DNA of 14,448 nt. Source: JBBDSJ01 sp040905025 (GTDB lineage Bacteria > Pseudomonadota > Gammaproteobacteria > Methylohalomonadales > Methylohalomonadaceae). A program made the translations under genes and the position numbers. Positions 6,166-13,914 of this stretch are shown here, in pieces. The first letter of the stretch is position 1, and every line of letters starts with the position of its first letter. The notes beneath the pieces were generated by a model, which was given only the letters and a program-made list of their open reading frames with translations, did no database searches and was not told where the DNA came from. The DNA is taken from assembly GCA_040905025.1 (NCBI GenBank), contig JBBDSJ010000149.1:1-14448 (forward strand), given 5' to 3'.

Positions 6166-7193
6166 ATTTTGCCTGGCCATGGTTACTGTTGTTATTGCCG
6201 TTACCGTTGTTGATCCGGCGCTTGCCGCCGGTGGAGCCGCGTACTGCCGCGTTAAAAGTTCCGTTTCTGCAGCGGTTTGATTTGTCGGCAGCAAGTTCAA
6301 CGACCACCCAGCGCTGGCAGCGGCCGCGTGGCCCACTGCTGGTGCTGGTAGTCATCTGGTTATTACTGGTGCTGGCCGCGAGCCGGCCGCAATGGCTGGA
6401 TGAACTGGTTGAGTTGCCGATCAGCGGCCGCGATCTGATGCTGGCCGTGGACTTGTCCGCCAGTATGAGTATGCGCGATTTCGAGATCGGCAATCGCCAT
6501 GTTAACCGGCTCGAAGCCATCAAGGCGGTGGCCAATCAATTCATTGATCGGCGTGAAGGTGATCGTCTCGGTTTGATTTTGTTTGCACAACAGGCCTATT
6601 TGCAAGTGCCATTGACGTTTGATCATGACACTGTCAAAACATTGCTTAATGAGGCCGAACTTGGTCTGGCAGGACGGCAGACGGCCATTGGTGATGCGAT
6701 TGGTATGGCAGTGAAACAATTGCGCAACATTGATGCCGGCGATGCTGCTGCAAAAGTAAATGAACGAGTTCTGGTATTGTTAACCGATGGTGCCAACACG
6801 GCCGGTGAAATTGCGCCCGATGTGGCAGCGGGTATTGCCGCACGTAATGGCATACGTATTTTCACGGTCGGCGTTGCCGGTGAACCGATGCTGATACAGG
6901 GTGTGTTTGGACTGGAGCAGGTCGACCCTTCCGCCGAACTGGATGAAGAATTACTTGTCGAGATCGCCGAGACCACCGGCGGCCGTTATTTCCGCGCGCG
7001 CGATACCCGTGAATTGGCGCAGATTTATCGCGCTATCAATGCATTGGCACCCATTGAACAGGACCCGGCGCAATACCGGCCGCGGCAGGAACTGTATCCC
7101 TGGCTACTGGCATTTGCCGCATTGCTCGCACTGGGGCTGTTTGGCTGGTTGAATTATGGCGGCCGTCCGGCCTTGCAGGAGAAACCGGTATGA
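6159..7193 (+). CDS. batA: BatA-type VWA domain protein
   Basis: A 344-residue membrane protein. An N-terminal segment (FAWPWLLLLLPLPLLI, 4-19) and a second (about 60-74) flank a short loop; a last segment lies at about 320-335. Between them a VWA domain (about 90-290) holds a complete metal-ion-dependent adhesion site: DLSAS (98-102), T175 in GRQTAIGDA, and TDG (209-211). An intact site suggests metal-dependent binding of a partner. In the Bat (Bacteroides aerotolerance) module, BatA and BatB form membrane complexes and have been linked to oxidative or envelope stress. The ATG overlaps the DUF4381 end, and its own stop overlaps the batB start (ATGA), so translation is likely coupled. Confidence 0.92.
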   Translation: MLNFAWPWLLLLLPLPLLIRRLPPVEPRTAALKVPFLQRFDLSAASSTTTQRWQRPRGPLLVLVVIWLLLVLAASRPQWLDELVELPISGRDLMLAVDLSASMSMRDFEIGNRHVNRLEAIKAVANQFIDRREGDRLGLILFAQQAYLQVPLTFDHDTVKTLLNEAELGLAGRQTAIGDAIGMAVKQLRNIDAGDAAAKVNERVLVLLTDGANTAGEIAPDVAAGIAARNGIRIFTVGVAGEPMLIQGVFGLEQVDPSAELDEELLVEIAETTGGRYFRARDTRELAQIYRAINALAPIEQDPAQYRPRQELYPWLLAFAALLALGLFGWLNYGGRPALQEKPV

Positions 7194-9112
7194 ACGGTTT
7201 TTTCAGCAGTCTTGCAGAGTTGCATTTCATCCGGCCATGGTGGCTGCTGGCCCTGCTGCCATGGTTGGCCGGATTGGCGGTTTATTATCTGCAACAACGT
7301 CGCGCCGGTTCGCGAGCAAAGCCACTGGGCAATCCATGGGCGCGGGTTTGTGATCCGGCCTTGTTACCATATCTGTTGCATGGCAGTGTCCGGAGTGCAC
7401 GATGGCAATTAATGTGGCTGGCATTGATTGGTGTACTGACGATTCTGGCGCTGGCCGGACCGGCCTGGGATAAATTGCCGCAACCGTTGTACCGTCAGGG
7501 TAGTGCACTGGTAATCGTACTCGATTTATCAAAATCCATGCGCACTGCGGATCTGGCACCACACCGGCTGGCACGCGCGCGTTTTAAAATCGCCGACATC
7601 CTGAATGCCCGTACCGAGGGCAGTACCGGTCTGGTTGTTTATGCCGGGGGCGCCTATACCGTCATGCCGGTCAGTAGCGACAGCGCCACCTTGCAGGCGC
7701 AACTGCGGGTACTGGATACGAGTCTGATGCCGGCTGATGGTGATCGTGCTGATCGCGGTCTCGCCAAAGCCCGTGAGTTACTGGAGCAGGCCGGTTTTCA
7801 GCAGGGCAATGTGTTGCTGGTCACCGATGGTGTCGATCTGGCACAGGCTGAACCTGCCGCCCGCGAGCTGGTCGCTGCCGGTCAACGCTTGTCAGTGCTG
7901 GGCGTGGGTACGGTGGCCGGTGCGCCGGTACCCGGTGATCGGGATGATTATTTGAAAGATGACAATGGCGCAATCGTGATCGCGACTTACGATGCAACCG
8001 CATTGCAACGTCTGGCAGCAATTGGCAGAGGCACCTATGCGCACTTGAGTGATGATGATTCGGATTTAAAGCAACTGTTGAATTTTTTTGAACAGCTACA
8101 GGAAGTCAGTGAAGCCGACGAACAGAGTACGGATTACTGGCAGGATCGGGGTGCCTGGCTGGTATTGTTGTTGTTGCCATTTGCATTGCTGTTTTTTCGT
8201 CGTGGTGTGTTGGCAGCATTTGTTCTGGTCAGTATGTCAGTTGTATTACCCGGATCATTGTCACCATTTGCTCCGGTTGCTGCGCAGTCGGATGAGGCAG
8301 AGCCCGGCAGTTTCTGGCTGCGGCTTGACCAGCAGGCAGCGGCTGCGTTTGCCGAAGGCGATATGGAACGAGCGGCGAATCTGTTTCGCGATCCGGAATG
8401 GCGCGGTGTCGCACAGTACCGCGCCGGTGATTATGAGCAGGCACTGGAATCATTAGGCGCCAGCGATACGGCCCGTAGTTGGTATAACCGCGGCAATGTA
8501 CTGGCACAATTGCAGAAACCGAAAGAAGCATTAAAGGCCTACGAAGAAGCACTGAAACGTGATCCGGAGCATGAGGACGCCCGGTTTAACCGCGACCTGT
8601 TGCGTGAAGAGATGCAACAGCAAAGCGACAGCAGTGACGGCGATGGTGATGACGGTGATAGCGCCGGCGGCGGTCAGGGTCAATCCGGCCAGGCTGGCGA
8701 ATCGGATGGCGCTGGTGATGGCCGCGAACAGGCCGACAGTCCGGCCGGTGATGACAATGCCGGCAGCGCCGAAGGTGATGTCGGTGCGGATGATGAAATG
8801 CGTGAACAAAGCGGCAGTGCTGAAGGTGATGCAGAAGCTGATGATTCCAGTAACGGAACAGGCGATGAGTCTGCCGATGCCGATGCGGAGTCAGCTGAGG
8901 AAGAGGCTGCAGAAACTGAAGCGGCCGGTCAGGAATCAGACCCGGCCGATCCCGGCGAGCCGGGTGAGTTTGCCGGGGAAAATGAAATCGATGCTGCCCA
9001 GCGCAACATGGACGAGCAATGGCTGCGGCGTATTCCGGATGATCCGGGCGGTTTGTTGCGGCGTAAATTTGAATATCAATACCAGCGTGATCATGCCGAT
9101 GCTGACTATTAA
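7190..9112 (+). CDS. batB: BatB-BatC fusion: VWA domain plus TPR and acidic tail
   Basis: A 640-residue protein joining what in Bacteroides are separate BatB and BatC. Membrane segments lie at about 15-34, 74-92, 321-337 and 339-356. The VWA domain (about 105-300) has DLSKS (112-116) and TDG (212-214). After the fourth segment comes a TPR region (about 375-475), the clearest repeat being SWYNRGNVLAQLQKPKEALK with EEALKRDPEHEDARFN. Residues about 479-600 are very rich in Asp, Glu, Gly, Ser and Ala, a long disordered acidic linker. The chain ends with DEQWLRRIPDDPGGLLRRKF, a conserved C-terminal block of these proteins. The TPR and acidic part are probably periplasmic. Fusions like this are usual in gammaproteobacteria. 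The start overlaps the batA stop; the acidic region is coded by Asp/Glu/Gly-rich repeats that produce a long open shadow frame. Confidence 0.92.
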   Translation: MNGFFSSLAELHFIRPWWLLALLPWLAGLAVYYLQQRRAGSRAKPLGNPWARVCDPALLPYLLHGSVRSARWQLMWLALIGVLTILALAGPAWDKLPQPLYRQGSALVIVLDLSKSMRTADLAPHRLARARFKIADILNARTEGSTGLVVYAGGAYTVMPVSSDSATLQAQLRVLDTSLMPADGDRADRGLAKARELLEQAGFQQGNVLLVTDGVDLAQAEPAARELVAAGQRLSVLGVGTVAGAPVPGDRDDYLKDDNGAIVIATYDATALQRLAAIGRGTYAHLSDDDSDLKQLLNFFEQLQEVSEADEQSTDYWQDRGAWLVLLLLPFALLFFRRGVLAAFVLVSMSVVLPGSLSPFAPVAAQSDEAEPGSFWLRLDQQAAAAFAEGDMERAANLFRDPEWRGVAQYRAGDYEQALESLGASDTARSWYNRGNVLAQLQKPKEALKAYEEALKRDPEHEDARFNRDLLREEMQQQSDSSDGDGDDGDSAGGGQGQSGQAGESDGAGDGREQADSPAGDDNAGSAEGDVGADDEMREQSGSAEGDAEADDSSNGTGDESADADAESAEEEAAETEAAGQESDPADPGEPGEFAGENEIDAAQRNMDEQWLRRIPDDPGGLLRRKFEYQYQRDHADADY

Positions 9113-9133
9113 TACCCCCGGAATCTGAGCAAA

Positions 9134-9145
9134 CCTGAATTCAGG
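9134..9145. promoter_or_regulatory. 12-bp palindrome before batD
   Basis: CCTGAATTCAGG is a perfect palindrome in the 50-base gap between batB and batD, the only sizeable gap among the last four junctions of the operon. It may be an operator or chance; no promoter could be assigned next to it. Confidence 0.25.
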
Positions 9146-9162
9146 CTATCTAAAGAACTATT

Positions 9163-10905
9163 ATGAAACGTTATTTATCCGGCAGTCTGTTGTGCTGTTT
9201 GTTGTGTTGGGCGGTTACCGGCATGGCGGCAATAGACATGAGTATTCAGCATGAGCCATTACATGCCAATGAGTCTTTCATACTTGTTTATGAAAGTGAC
9301 GAGATGGATGTTGATGATCCCGATCTGACGCCATTGCAACAGGATTTTGATGTGCTGGGAAGCGCTCGCAGTAGTCGTATTGTGCTCACAGATCCGAATC
9401 AGGCACGGGGTCAGCACTGGTCAATACAATTTGTCCCTAAGCATAGTCGCTGGGAAATACAGTTAATGCCGAAACGCAGTGGCGAAATCACGATCCCGGC
9501 ATTAACTTTTGGTCAGCTGGAATCGCCTGAACGTACAGTGACAATTAATGAGCCGACCAGCGGTGATAGTAAATACGATGATGTCGTCTTCGTTGAAATG
9601 GAAGCCGACACAAATACATCATATGAAGGCGCACAGATCATTCTGGAGCTGCGACTGTATCGGGCAATGGATACATTTAACTCCAGTTTGAGCAAGCCGG
9701 AGTTTGCCAACGGTGCTGCGGTTGTTGAGCAACTCAGTGAACGGACGTATCGTGTCCGGCGCAATCAGCGCAGCTATCAGGTCCTGGAACGTCGCTATGC
9801 GCTATTCCCGCAGGGCAGCGGCGATCTGCAGATTAAACCGACTGTTTTTCGCGGTGAAATCAATACCGGGCGAATGTTTGTCAATCCAATGGGGCCGGAT
9901 GCCAGACATGGGCAGCAACGATCGTCGGCAAAGATTATCATGCGAGAGTCTGCCGATATTACGATTGATGTTCGTCCGGCGTTGACAACATCAAATTGGC
10001 TACCTGCTGCCAACGTCACTCTCGAAGAGGAATGGTCTGAAGAACCACCGGAATTCAGCGTCGGTCAGCCGATTACCCGAACTCTGCAAATAACGGCCCG
10101 GGCGCAAACGGCATCACAGTTACCATCGCTGGTGCAGTCGTTACCTGATTCAGTCAAAACGTATCCCGAGCAACCTTATCTTGATACTGAGCGCGCGGAG
10201 GATGGCGTGCTCGGTAAACGCATGGAACGTCTGGCGTTAATTCCACAACAGGCAGGTGAATTGACACTGCCGGCGATAAAAATCCCGTGGTTCAATATTC
10301 ATACCGGCAAGATGCAGGAAGCAGAATTGCCGGCACGCACAGTGATGGTATTACCAGGCCGGGCCACGGCGTCAGCACAAGCATCAGAGGCTGGGCCAGC
10401 CTCTGGTGTCGTCGCACCGGCGATGGCTGATGAGCCGGTATCCAGATCAACTATATGGCCATGGTTAACGGTGTTGTTTGCCGGCGCCTGGCTGCTGACA
10501 TTGTTTTTATGGTGGCAACAACGAAATGCAAAAACGGCCGCCCATGGGTTCAGGTTAAGTCAATGGCTGCTCACGCGTCAGGCAAGGTTGATGTCGGTGA
10601 AGACGGCCTGTCTTGCAAATGATGCCGCAGCAACACGGCGTGCGCTGCTGGACTGGGCCAATCATAACCTCGGGGAGTCCCTGAATCTGCAACAGCTTGG
10701 CCAGCGCTATCCCGAACTGGTGCCGGAACTGAACCGGCTGGAACAAACGCTCTACGGTTCAACCGGCAATGCGTGGACAGGTGCATCTTTATGGCCGCTG
10801 ATTGAAGCAATTGATGCAAGCCATACGGTCGGTAATAACTCTACTGCGGCAGAGGTAATGCCGTTAACTTCATTGTCGCCGTTGGCAAAAGATACTCACA
10901 ATTAG
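9163..10905 (+). CDS. batD: BatD, exported and membrane-anchored Bat protein
   Basis: A 580-residue protein with a signal peptide (MKRYLSGSLLCCLLCWAV, cleavage likely near residue 23) and one membrane segment at about 431-450 (WPWLTVLFAGAWLLTLFLWW), so most of it (24-430) is periplasmic and about 130 residues are cytoplasmic. The periplasmic part shows the BatD pattern of beta-rich domains: NESFILVYE, GEITIPALTFG near residue 110, and LIPQQAGELTLPAIKIPWFN near 360. The cytoplasmic tail has an ALLDWAN helix and a LWPLIEAID segment typical of the family. It is the last gene of the operon, starting 50 bases after batB with a weak ribosome site. It probably joins BatA and BatB/C in a membrane complex; the biochemical role is not known. 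Confidence 0.9.
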   Translation: MKRYLSGSLLCCLLCWAVTGMAAIDMSIQHEPLHANESFILVYESDEMDVDDPDLTPLQQDFDVLGSARSSRIVLTDPNQARGQHWSIQFVPKHSRWEIQLMPKRSGEITIPALTFGQLESPERTVTINEPTSGDSKYDDVVFVEMEADTNTSYEGAQIILELRLYRAMDTFNSSLSKPEFANGAAVVEQLSERTYRVRRNQRSYQVLERRYALFPQGSGDLQIKPTVFRGEINTGRMFVNPMGPDARHGQQRSSAKIIMRESADITIDVRPALTTSNWLPAANVTLEEEWSEEPPEFSVGQPITRTLQITARAQTASQLPSLVQSLPDSVKTYPEQPYLDTERAEDGVLGKRMERLALIPQQAGELTLPAIKIPWFNIHTGKMQEAELPARTVMVLPGRATASAQASEAGPASGVVAPAMADEPVSRSTIWPWLTVLFAGAWLLTLFLWWQQRNAKTAAHGFRLSQWLLTRQARLMSVKTACLANDAAATRRALLDWANHNLGESLNLQQLGQRYPELVPELNRLEQTLYGSTGNAWTGASLWPLIEAIDASHTVGNNSTAAEVMPLTSLSPLAKDTHN

Positions 10906-10912
10906 TTCTGTC

Positions 10913-10936
10913 CTGACGTGCAGAAATGCAGGTCAG
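10913..10936. terminator. hairpin between batD and the convergent small gene
   Basis: CTGACGTGCA (10913-10922) and TGCAGGTCAG (10927-10936) pair with one G-G mismatch around a GAAA tetraloop, starting 8 bases after the batD stop. There is no T-run on either strand, so it is a weak or factor-assisted terminator, or an mRNA 3' end stabiliser. A second, weaker hairpin with one mismatch (10943-10950 with 10955-10962) follows and overlaps the stop codon of the minus-strand gene. Confidence 0.4.
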
Positions 10937-10957
10937 CGCGCGGTAAACAATCTGTTG

Positions 10958-11302
10958 TTAACGGCCAAGGCGTTCCAGACGCTTGTTGCCGGGTTTATCG
11001 GCTGGTTTGCCGTGCAGGACATGGTGTGAGAACCAGTCACCACTGCCGGTTGTATCAGCATTCACTGCATCGTCACTACTGCCGGCAACATTGGCACTGT
11101 GTTTGGCACATATGTCAATAGCGAGTCGTTGCAATGCAGCGCGTTGATCAGCCGCCATGCCGGTAAAAATTTCCTGGCCAGCCTGACTTGCCAGCTCGCG
11201 TGCCTGGGCATCGCAATGTGCCGGGACTTCCGCAGCGACCGGCAACATGCCGACTGTCAGCGCACAACAAAGACAAAGTAGTCCAGCTTTTTTATATAGC
11301 AT
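10958..11302 (-). CDS. small exported protein of unknown function
   Basis: A 114-residue protein from the ATG at 11302. This start was chosen because it puts a good signal peptide at the very N-terminus (MLYKKAGLLCLCCALTVGML, cleavage after AA near residue 24); a farther ATG at 11353 would add 17 residues before it. The mature part is mostly helical, has two cysteines (C30 and C65) that could form a disulfide in the periplasm, and ends in a basic, His-containing tail (WFSHHVLHGKP then GNKRLERLGR). I do not recognise the family for certain. It is convergent with batD and lies 92 bases downstream of the DUF423 gene on the same strand. No strong ribosome site was seen. Confidence 0.65.
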   Translation of the reverse strand: MLYKKAGLLCLCCALTVGMLPVAAEVPAHCDAQARELASQAGQEIFTGMAADQRAALQRLAIDICAKHSANVAGSSDDAVNADTTGSGDWFSHHVLHGKPADKPGNKRLERLGR

Positions 11303-11393
11303 GATGATAGTGTCCAGAAGAGAGTTGATACTTTGGTCTATGAATAATCGCATGAATTTGCGACCAGTTCAGCAGATTCCTGCATATAGATGT

Positions 11394-11768
11394 TCAGGCA
11401 CGTAACACGGCAATGAACAGGACCAGCCAGGCGGCGATAAAGGCCAGACCGCCCAGCGGCGTCACCATCCCCAGCCAGCGCAGATTGGTCATGCAAAGCA
11501 TATACAGGCTGCCGGAAAAAATCACGATCCCGGCGAGCATCAACCAGCCTGAACCGCGCAACCATGCTGACGTCGGCCAATGCAGGCACAATATGCCAAC
11601 CAGTATCAGCCCGAGCGCATGATAGAAATGATATTCAACACCGGTATGCCATATTTGTAACAAGTCTTCAGTCAGCCGGTTTTTTAATGCGTGCGCGCCA
11701 AATGCACCCAATATCACGCCAAGCATGGCATTGGCCGAACCCAGCAACAGAAATAATTTGGCTGACAT
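11394..11768 (-). CDS. DUF423 (YgdD-like) inner-membrane protein
   Basis: A 124-residue protein with four membrane segments. The opening, LFLLLGSANAMLGVILGAFGAHALK, is the DUF423 signature, followed by WHTGVEYHFYHALGLILVG, then GSGWLMLAGIVIFSGSLYM and a final TPLGGLAFIAAWLVLFIAV. The ATG at 11768 gives the usual family N-terminus; starting at 11804 would add 12 atypical residues and overlap the methyltransferase gene. It lies 13 bases after that gene's stop, so the two are probably co-transcribed. The function of DUF423 is unknown. Confidence 0.9.
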   Translation of the reverse strand: MSAKLFLLLGSANAMLGVILGAFGAHALKNRLTEDLLQIWHTGVEYHFYHALGLILVGILCLHWPTSAWLRGSGWLMLAGIVIFSGSLYMLCMTNLRWLGMVTPLGGLAFIAAWLVLFIAVLRA

Positions 11769-11781
11769 TGATAGACTGCTG

Positions 11782-12606
11782 CTAACGAACCGGGCAGCCA
11801 TCACCCGGCTTGATAAAACGCAAGGTCATGCGATCACTCTCGCCAATGGCCAGATATTTCTCGCGATCCTGATCGCCCATGCGCAGGTTCGGTGGCAGCG
11901 TCCAGACGCCTTCGGGATGATCCCGGCTATCTTTCGGATTGGCGTTGATATCACTTGTATCTGTCAGCTTGAAACCGTTGTTTTCAACCAGGGCAATGAC
12001 GACAGACTCAGGTACATAACCGTTTTCAATTGTAATGCTGTCATCTTCAGCGGCACGATGCTGAACAACACCCAGTGTGCCACAGGGTTTTAGTACACGC
12101 TGCATGGCACTGTAAACCTTGTCGGCTTCACCCTGCCGCAGCCAGTTATGGGTGTTGCGGAAAGTAACGACCATATCAACGGAATCGTCAGCAACAGCAG
12201 AAAGGTAGTCGTTGTCCTTGAAATTGACACGCTCGACTTCAGCATAAATTTCTGGTGAGGCTTCCAGCCGGGTGATAAATTTTTGTTCGATATTGGCAAA
12301 ATAGGCGACCGGATTATCGAGCCCGAAACTTGCCACCGTAAGTTGGCCCTTGTCTTTTAACACCGGCGCCAGAATCTCGGTATACCAGCCGCCACCCGGC
12401 GTGATTTCCAGTACATGCATGTCCGGCTGCAGACCAAAAAACAACAGGGTTTCGCGCGGGTGCCGGTAGATATCACGAGTCTTGTTGGCCTCATCCCGGT
12501 GTTCGCCCTGAATAGCTGCATCAAGCAGGTCGGTAATGCCAGCCGCTGCCATTGTGTTGGGGACAAAAATTAACAGGCCAAGTGTAATGCAGATAATTGG
12601 TTTCAT
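11782..12606 (-). CDS. methyltransferase-like protein with a signal peptide (COG4798 type)
   Basis: A 274-residue protein from the ATG at 12606, which has GGAAC about 7 bases upstream; a start at 12630 would add eight residues before the signal peptide. Residues 1-21 are a signal peptide (MKPIICITLGLLIFVPNTMA). The rest is a class I Rossmann methyltransferase fold: motif I is VLEITPGGGWYTEIL (65-79), later blocks are DDSVDMVVTFRNTHNW and ALVENNGFKL. Proteins like this are common in Proteobacteria and are annotated as predicted (exported) methyltransferases. SAM is not known to be plentiful in the periplasm, so the true cofactor and location are open; it may be an inactive or differently used fold. 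First gene of a likely two-gene transcript with the DUF423 gene, with a good promoter upstream. Confidence 0.85.
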   Translation of the reverse strand: MKPIICITLGLLIFVPNTMAAAGITDLLDAAIQGEHRDEANKTRDIYRHPRETLLFFGLQPDMHVLEITPGGGWYTEILAPVLKDKGQLTVASFGLDNPVAYFANIEQKFITRLEASPEIYAEVERVNFKDNDYLSAVADDSVDMVVTFRNTHNWLRQGEADKVYSAMQRVLKPCGTLGVVQHRAAEDDSITIENGYVPESVVIALVENNGFKLTDTSDINANPKDSRDHPEGVWTLPPNLRMGDQDREKYLAIGESDRMTLRFIKPGDGCPVR

Positions 12607-12682
12607 GATTGGGTTCCAGTATCTATACATGAAGCAGAAAAGTCACTATTGAGACCGGGAAAGGTTGATGATGTTCAGTCGC

Positions 12683-12710
12683 ATTATAGAATGCCCGATT
12701 TCTCGATGAA
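12683..12710 (-). promoter_or_regulatory. sigma70 promoter for the exported methyltransferase gene
   Basis: On the minus strand a perfect TATAAT lies at 12688-12683, with TTCATC at 12710-12705 as a poor -35 and a 16-base spacer. This would leave a leader of about 70 bases before the ATG at 12606. The -10 is strong, the -35 is weak. Confidence 0.5.
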
Positions 12711-12725
12711 GCCGTCTGGTAAATA

Positions 12726-12822
12726 GCCAGGCCCACTGGCAAGCCATCTTTTATTCAACCGCAGGAGCGCGCTTTAGCGCGCGAAAGGAAAAGATTATTC
12801 GCCTGGCAAGCCAGGCTCCTGC
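12726..12822. repeat. composite palindromic (REP-like) repeat
   Basis: Outer arms GCAGGAGC (12761-12768) and GCTCCTGC (12815-12822) enclose two tight hairpins: GCGCGC-TTTA-GCGCGC (12767-12782) and GCCTGGC-AA-GCCAGGC (12801-12816). The 11-mer CTGGCAAGCCA occurs twice, at 12736-12746 and 12803-12813, the first next to a further small palindrome (12726-12740). The GGAGCGCGCTTTAGCGCGC pattern resembles the 'TAGGAGC...GCTTTAGC' intergenic repeats of many gammaproteobacteria. It carries no gene and lies in the 229-base gap between two minus-strand genes. Confidence 0.7.
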
Positions 12823-12835
12823 AGATGCAAGGGGT

Positions 12836-13174
12836 TCAATCGCGAATCTTGCGTTTCAAATCCGGCTGGCTGCCCGGGTCCCCCGGTTTGAAATAGCGCG
12901 ATTCGCTGTTTGTTCGGGTGACATTTTCATAGACACCATCGTCACGTTTGACCAGCTTGGTAAAACCCTTTTCCTTGAGTCTGCTGTTGCCAACCGGTGT
13001 TGCAACATGCGGCGCCCGGATTATTTTACGAACGGGTTCCGCCAGATCGGTGTTGCCCAGGGGGATCTGTGCGGCGTAGCACAGTTCACCCCAGGTATTC
13101 AGCTTGACCTGCATGGAGTGCTGCACTTCAACCGTTTGCTGGTTGGCATCACAAAAATAATCGTAAGCGGGCAT
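12836..13174 (-). CDS. FmdB-like small protein with degenerate zinc-ribbon cysteines
   Basis: A 112-residue protein from the ATG at 13174; the N-terminus MPAYDYFCDANQQTVEVQHS is the FmdB-type zinc-ribbon pattern (usual form MPxYxYxCxxC). Starting at 13219 would add 15 residues not found in the family. The second Cys of each knuckle is missing: C8-x-x-N11 and C32-x-x-A35, so a zinc site is unlikely unless made differently. The middle and end (NSRLKEKGFTKLVKRDDGVY, ENVT, SRYFKPGDPGSQPDLKRKI) are a well-conserved extension in a proteobacterial subgroup of the family. Role unknown; FmdB was first linked to regulation of amide use. It is 80 bases downstream of the next gene on the same strand. Confidence 0.78.
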   Translation of the reverse strand: MPAYDYFCDANQQTVEVQHSMQVKLNTWGELCYAAQIPLGNTDLAEPVRKIIRAPHVATPVGNSRLKEKGFTKLVKRDDGVYENVTRTNSESRYFKPGDPGSQPDLKRKIRD

Positions 13175-13254
13175 ATTCGATTTTTTGACTTGGTTACAGT
13201 CTGTTTGTATCCGGATCATGCCACAGGCTGAATGGGTGGTAAATTTTTCCGTTT

Positions 13255-13914
13255 TCAGAGTGGAGCTTCATCGTCTGTGTCCGGCAACGGCGTTAGTGGA
13301 TAAGGAAACCGGGTCATATCAATCGAATACCATTGATCATCAATATGCACGCGGTTATCGGTTACCGAGCCGGGTTGCCGTTCCAGTGAACGATGCACTT
13401 CACGCCAGCCATTTTCAAACCAGACATGCAAATCGGCCGACCGGTTATCGAAACGCAGATCCGGCTGGCCGTCCAGATTTTCGTCAATTACAAATCCGAG
13501 CGTCTGGCCGTCTGTCCCGAGCCGGTCAATCGTCAGCTTGCCGGGACGTGCCCCGGCATCGAGTTCCCCGGCAATTAACAATACCTGCTGATGCTGTGGA
13601 TGCAAAATAGCAATATTATTCGGCAGGGGCGTCTGGCTGACATCAAAACCGGCGATGTAATGATTATTGTAGCGCAGAACCAGACTATGATTACCCGCCT
13701 GCGACGAAGTATAAATCTGCCAGTTATCAATCTCATGCAATACCAGATCGCCGCTTAGCAGGGGTTGTGACAGGATGGTGGGCATCGCCAGCGTTTGCAG
13801 TGGCAGCAAGGTGGCCGGTGCTGGCAATATACGTGCCGACAGCCAGCCGATAACAAGCCCGATACAAATGCCTGCCGTAAATACGATGGATAACGTAGTA
13901 CGTGAGAAATTCAT
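13255..13914 (-). CDS. membrane-anchored protein of unknown function
   Basis: A 219-residue protein. The N-terminus (residues 8-29, LSIVFTAGICIGLVIGWLSA) is an uncleaved signal anchor with a short basic start, so the rest is periplasmic. The mature part seems beta-rich (DLVLHEIDNWQIYTS, NHSLVLRYNNHYIAGFDVSQ, KLTIDRLGTDGQTLGFVID) and contains DENLDGQPD (144-152), an EF-hand- or dockerin-like DxNxDGxxD loop that may bind Ca2+. The tail is acidic and proline-rich. I do not recognise the family. The start codon lies in the downstream arm of a 10-bp inverted repeat, and no clear ribosome site is exposed. It may be co-transcribed with the FmdB-like gene downstream. Confidence 0.72.
   Translation of the reverse strand: MNFSRTTLSIVFTAGICIGLVIGWLSARILPAPATLLPLQTLAMPTILSQPLLSGDLVLHEIDNWQIYTSSQAGNHSLVLRYNNHYIAGFDVSQTPLPNNIAILHPQHQQVLLIAGELDAGARPGKLTIDRLGTDGQTLGFVIDENLDGQPDLRFDNRSADLHVWFENGWREVHRSLERQPGSVTDNRVHIDDQWYSIDMTRFPYPLTPLPDTDDEAPL

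Noticed and set aside
5855..6535. 226-codon minus-strand open frame over the DUF4381/batA junction
   Set aside because: Antisense to two genes with clear family features; Ser/Thr/Asn-rich shadow.
8559..9128. 189-codon plus-strand open frame over the end of batB
   Set aside because: Out-of-frame reading of the Asp/Glu/Gly-rich codons, giving a Met/Val/Pro-rich chain; the batB frame has the conserved TPR and tail.
11303..11353. Longer start (ATG 11353) for the small exported protein
   Set aside because: It would place 17 polar residues before a complete signal peptide; the ATG at 11302 gives a normal exported protein.
12726..12822. CRISPR array
   Set aside because: Only two copies of an 11-mer at non-CRISPR spacing, and the structure is a set of inverted repeats.
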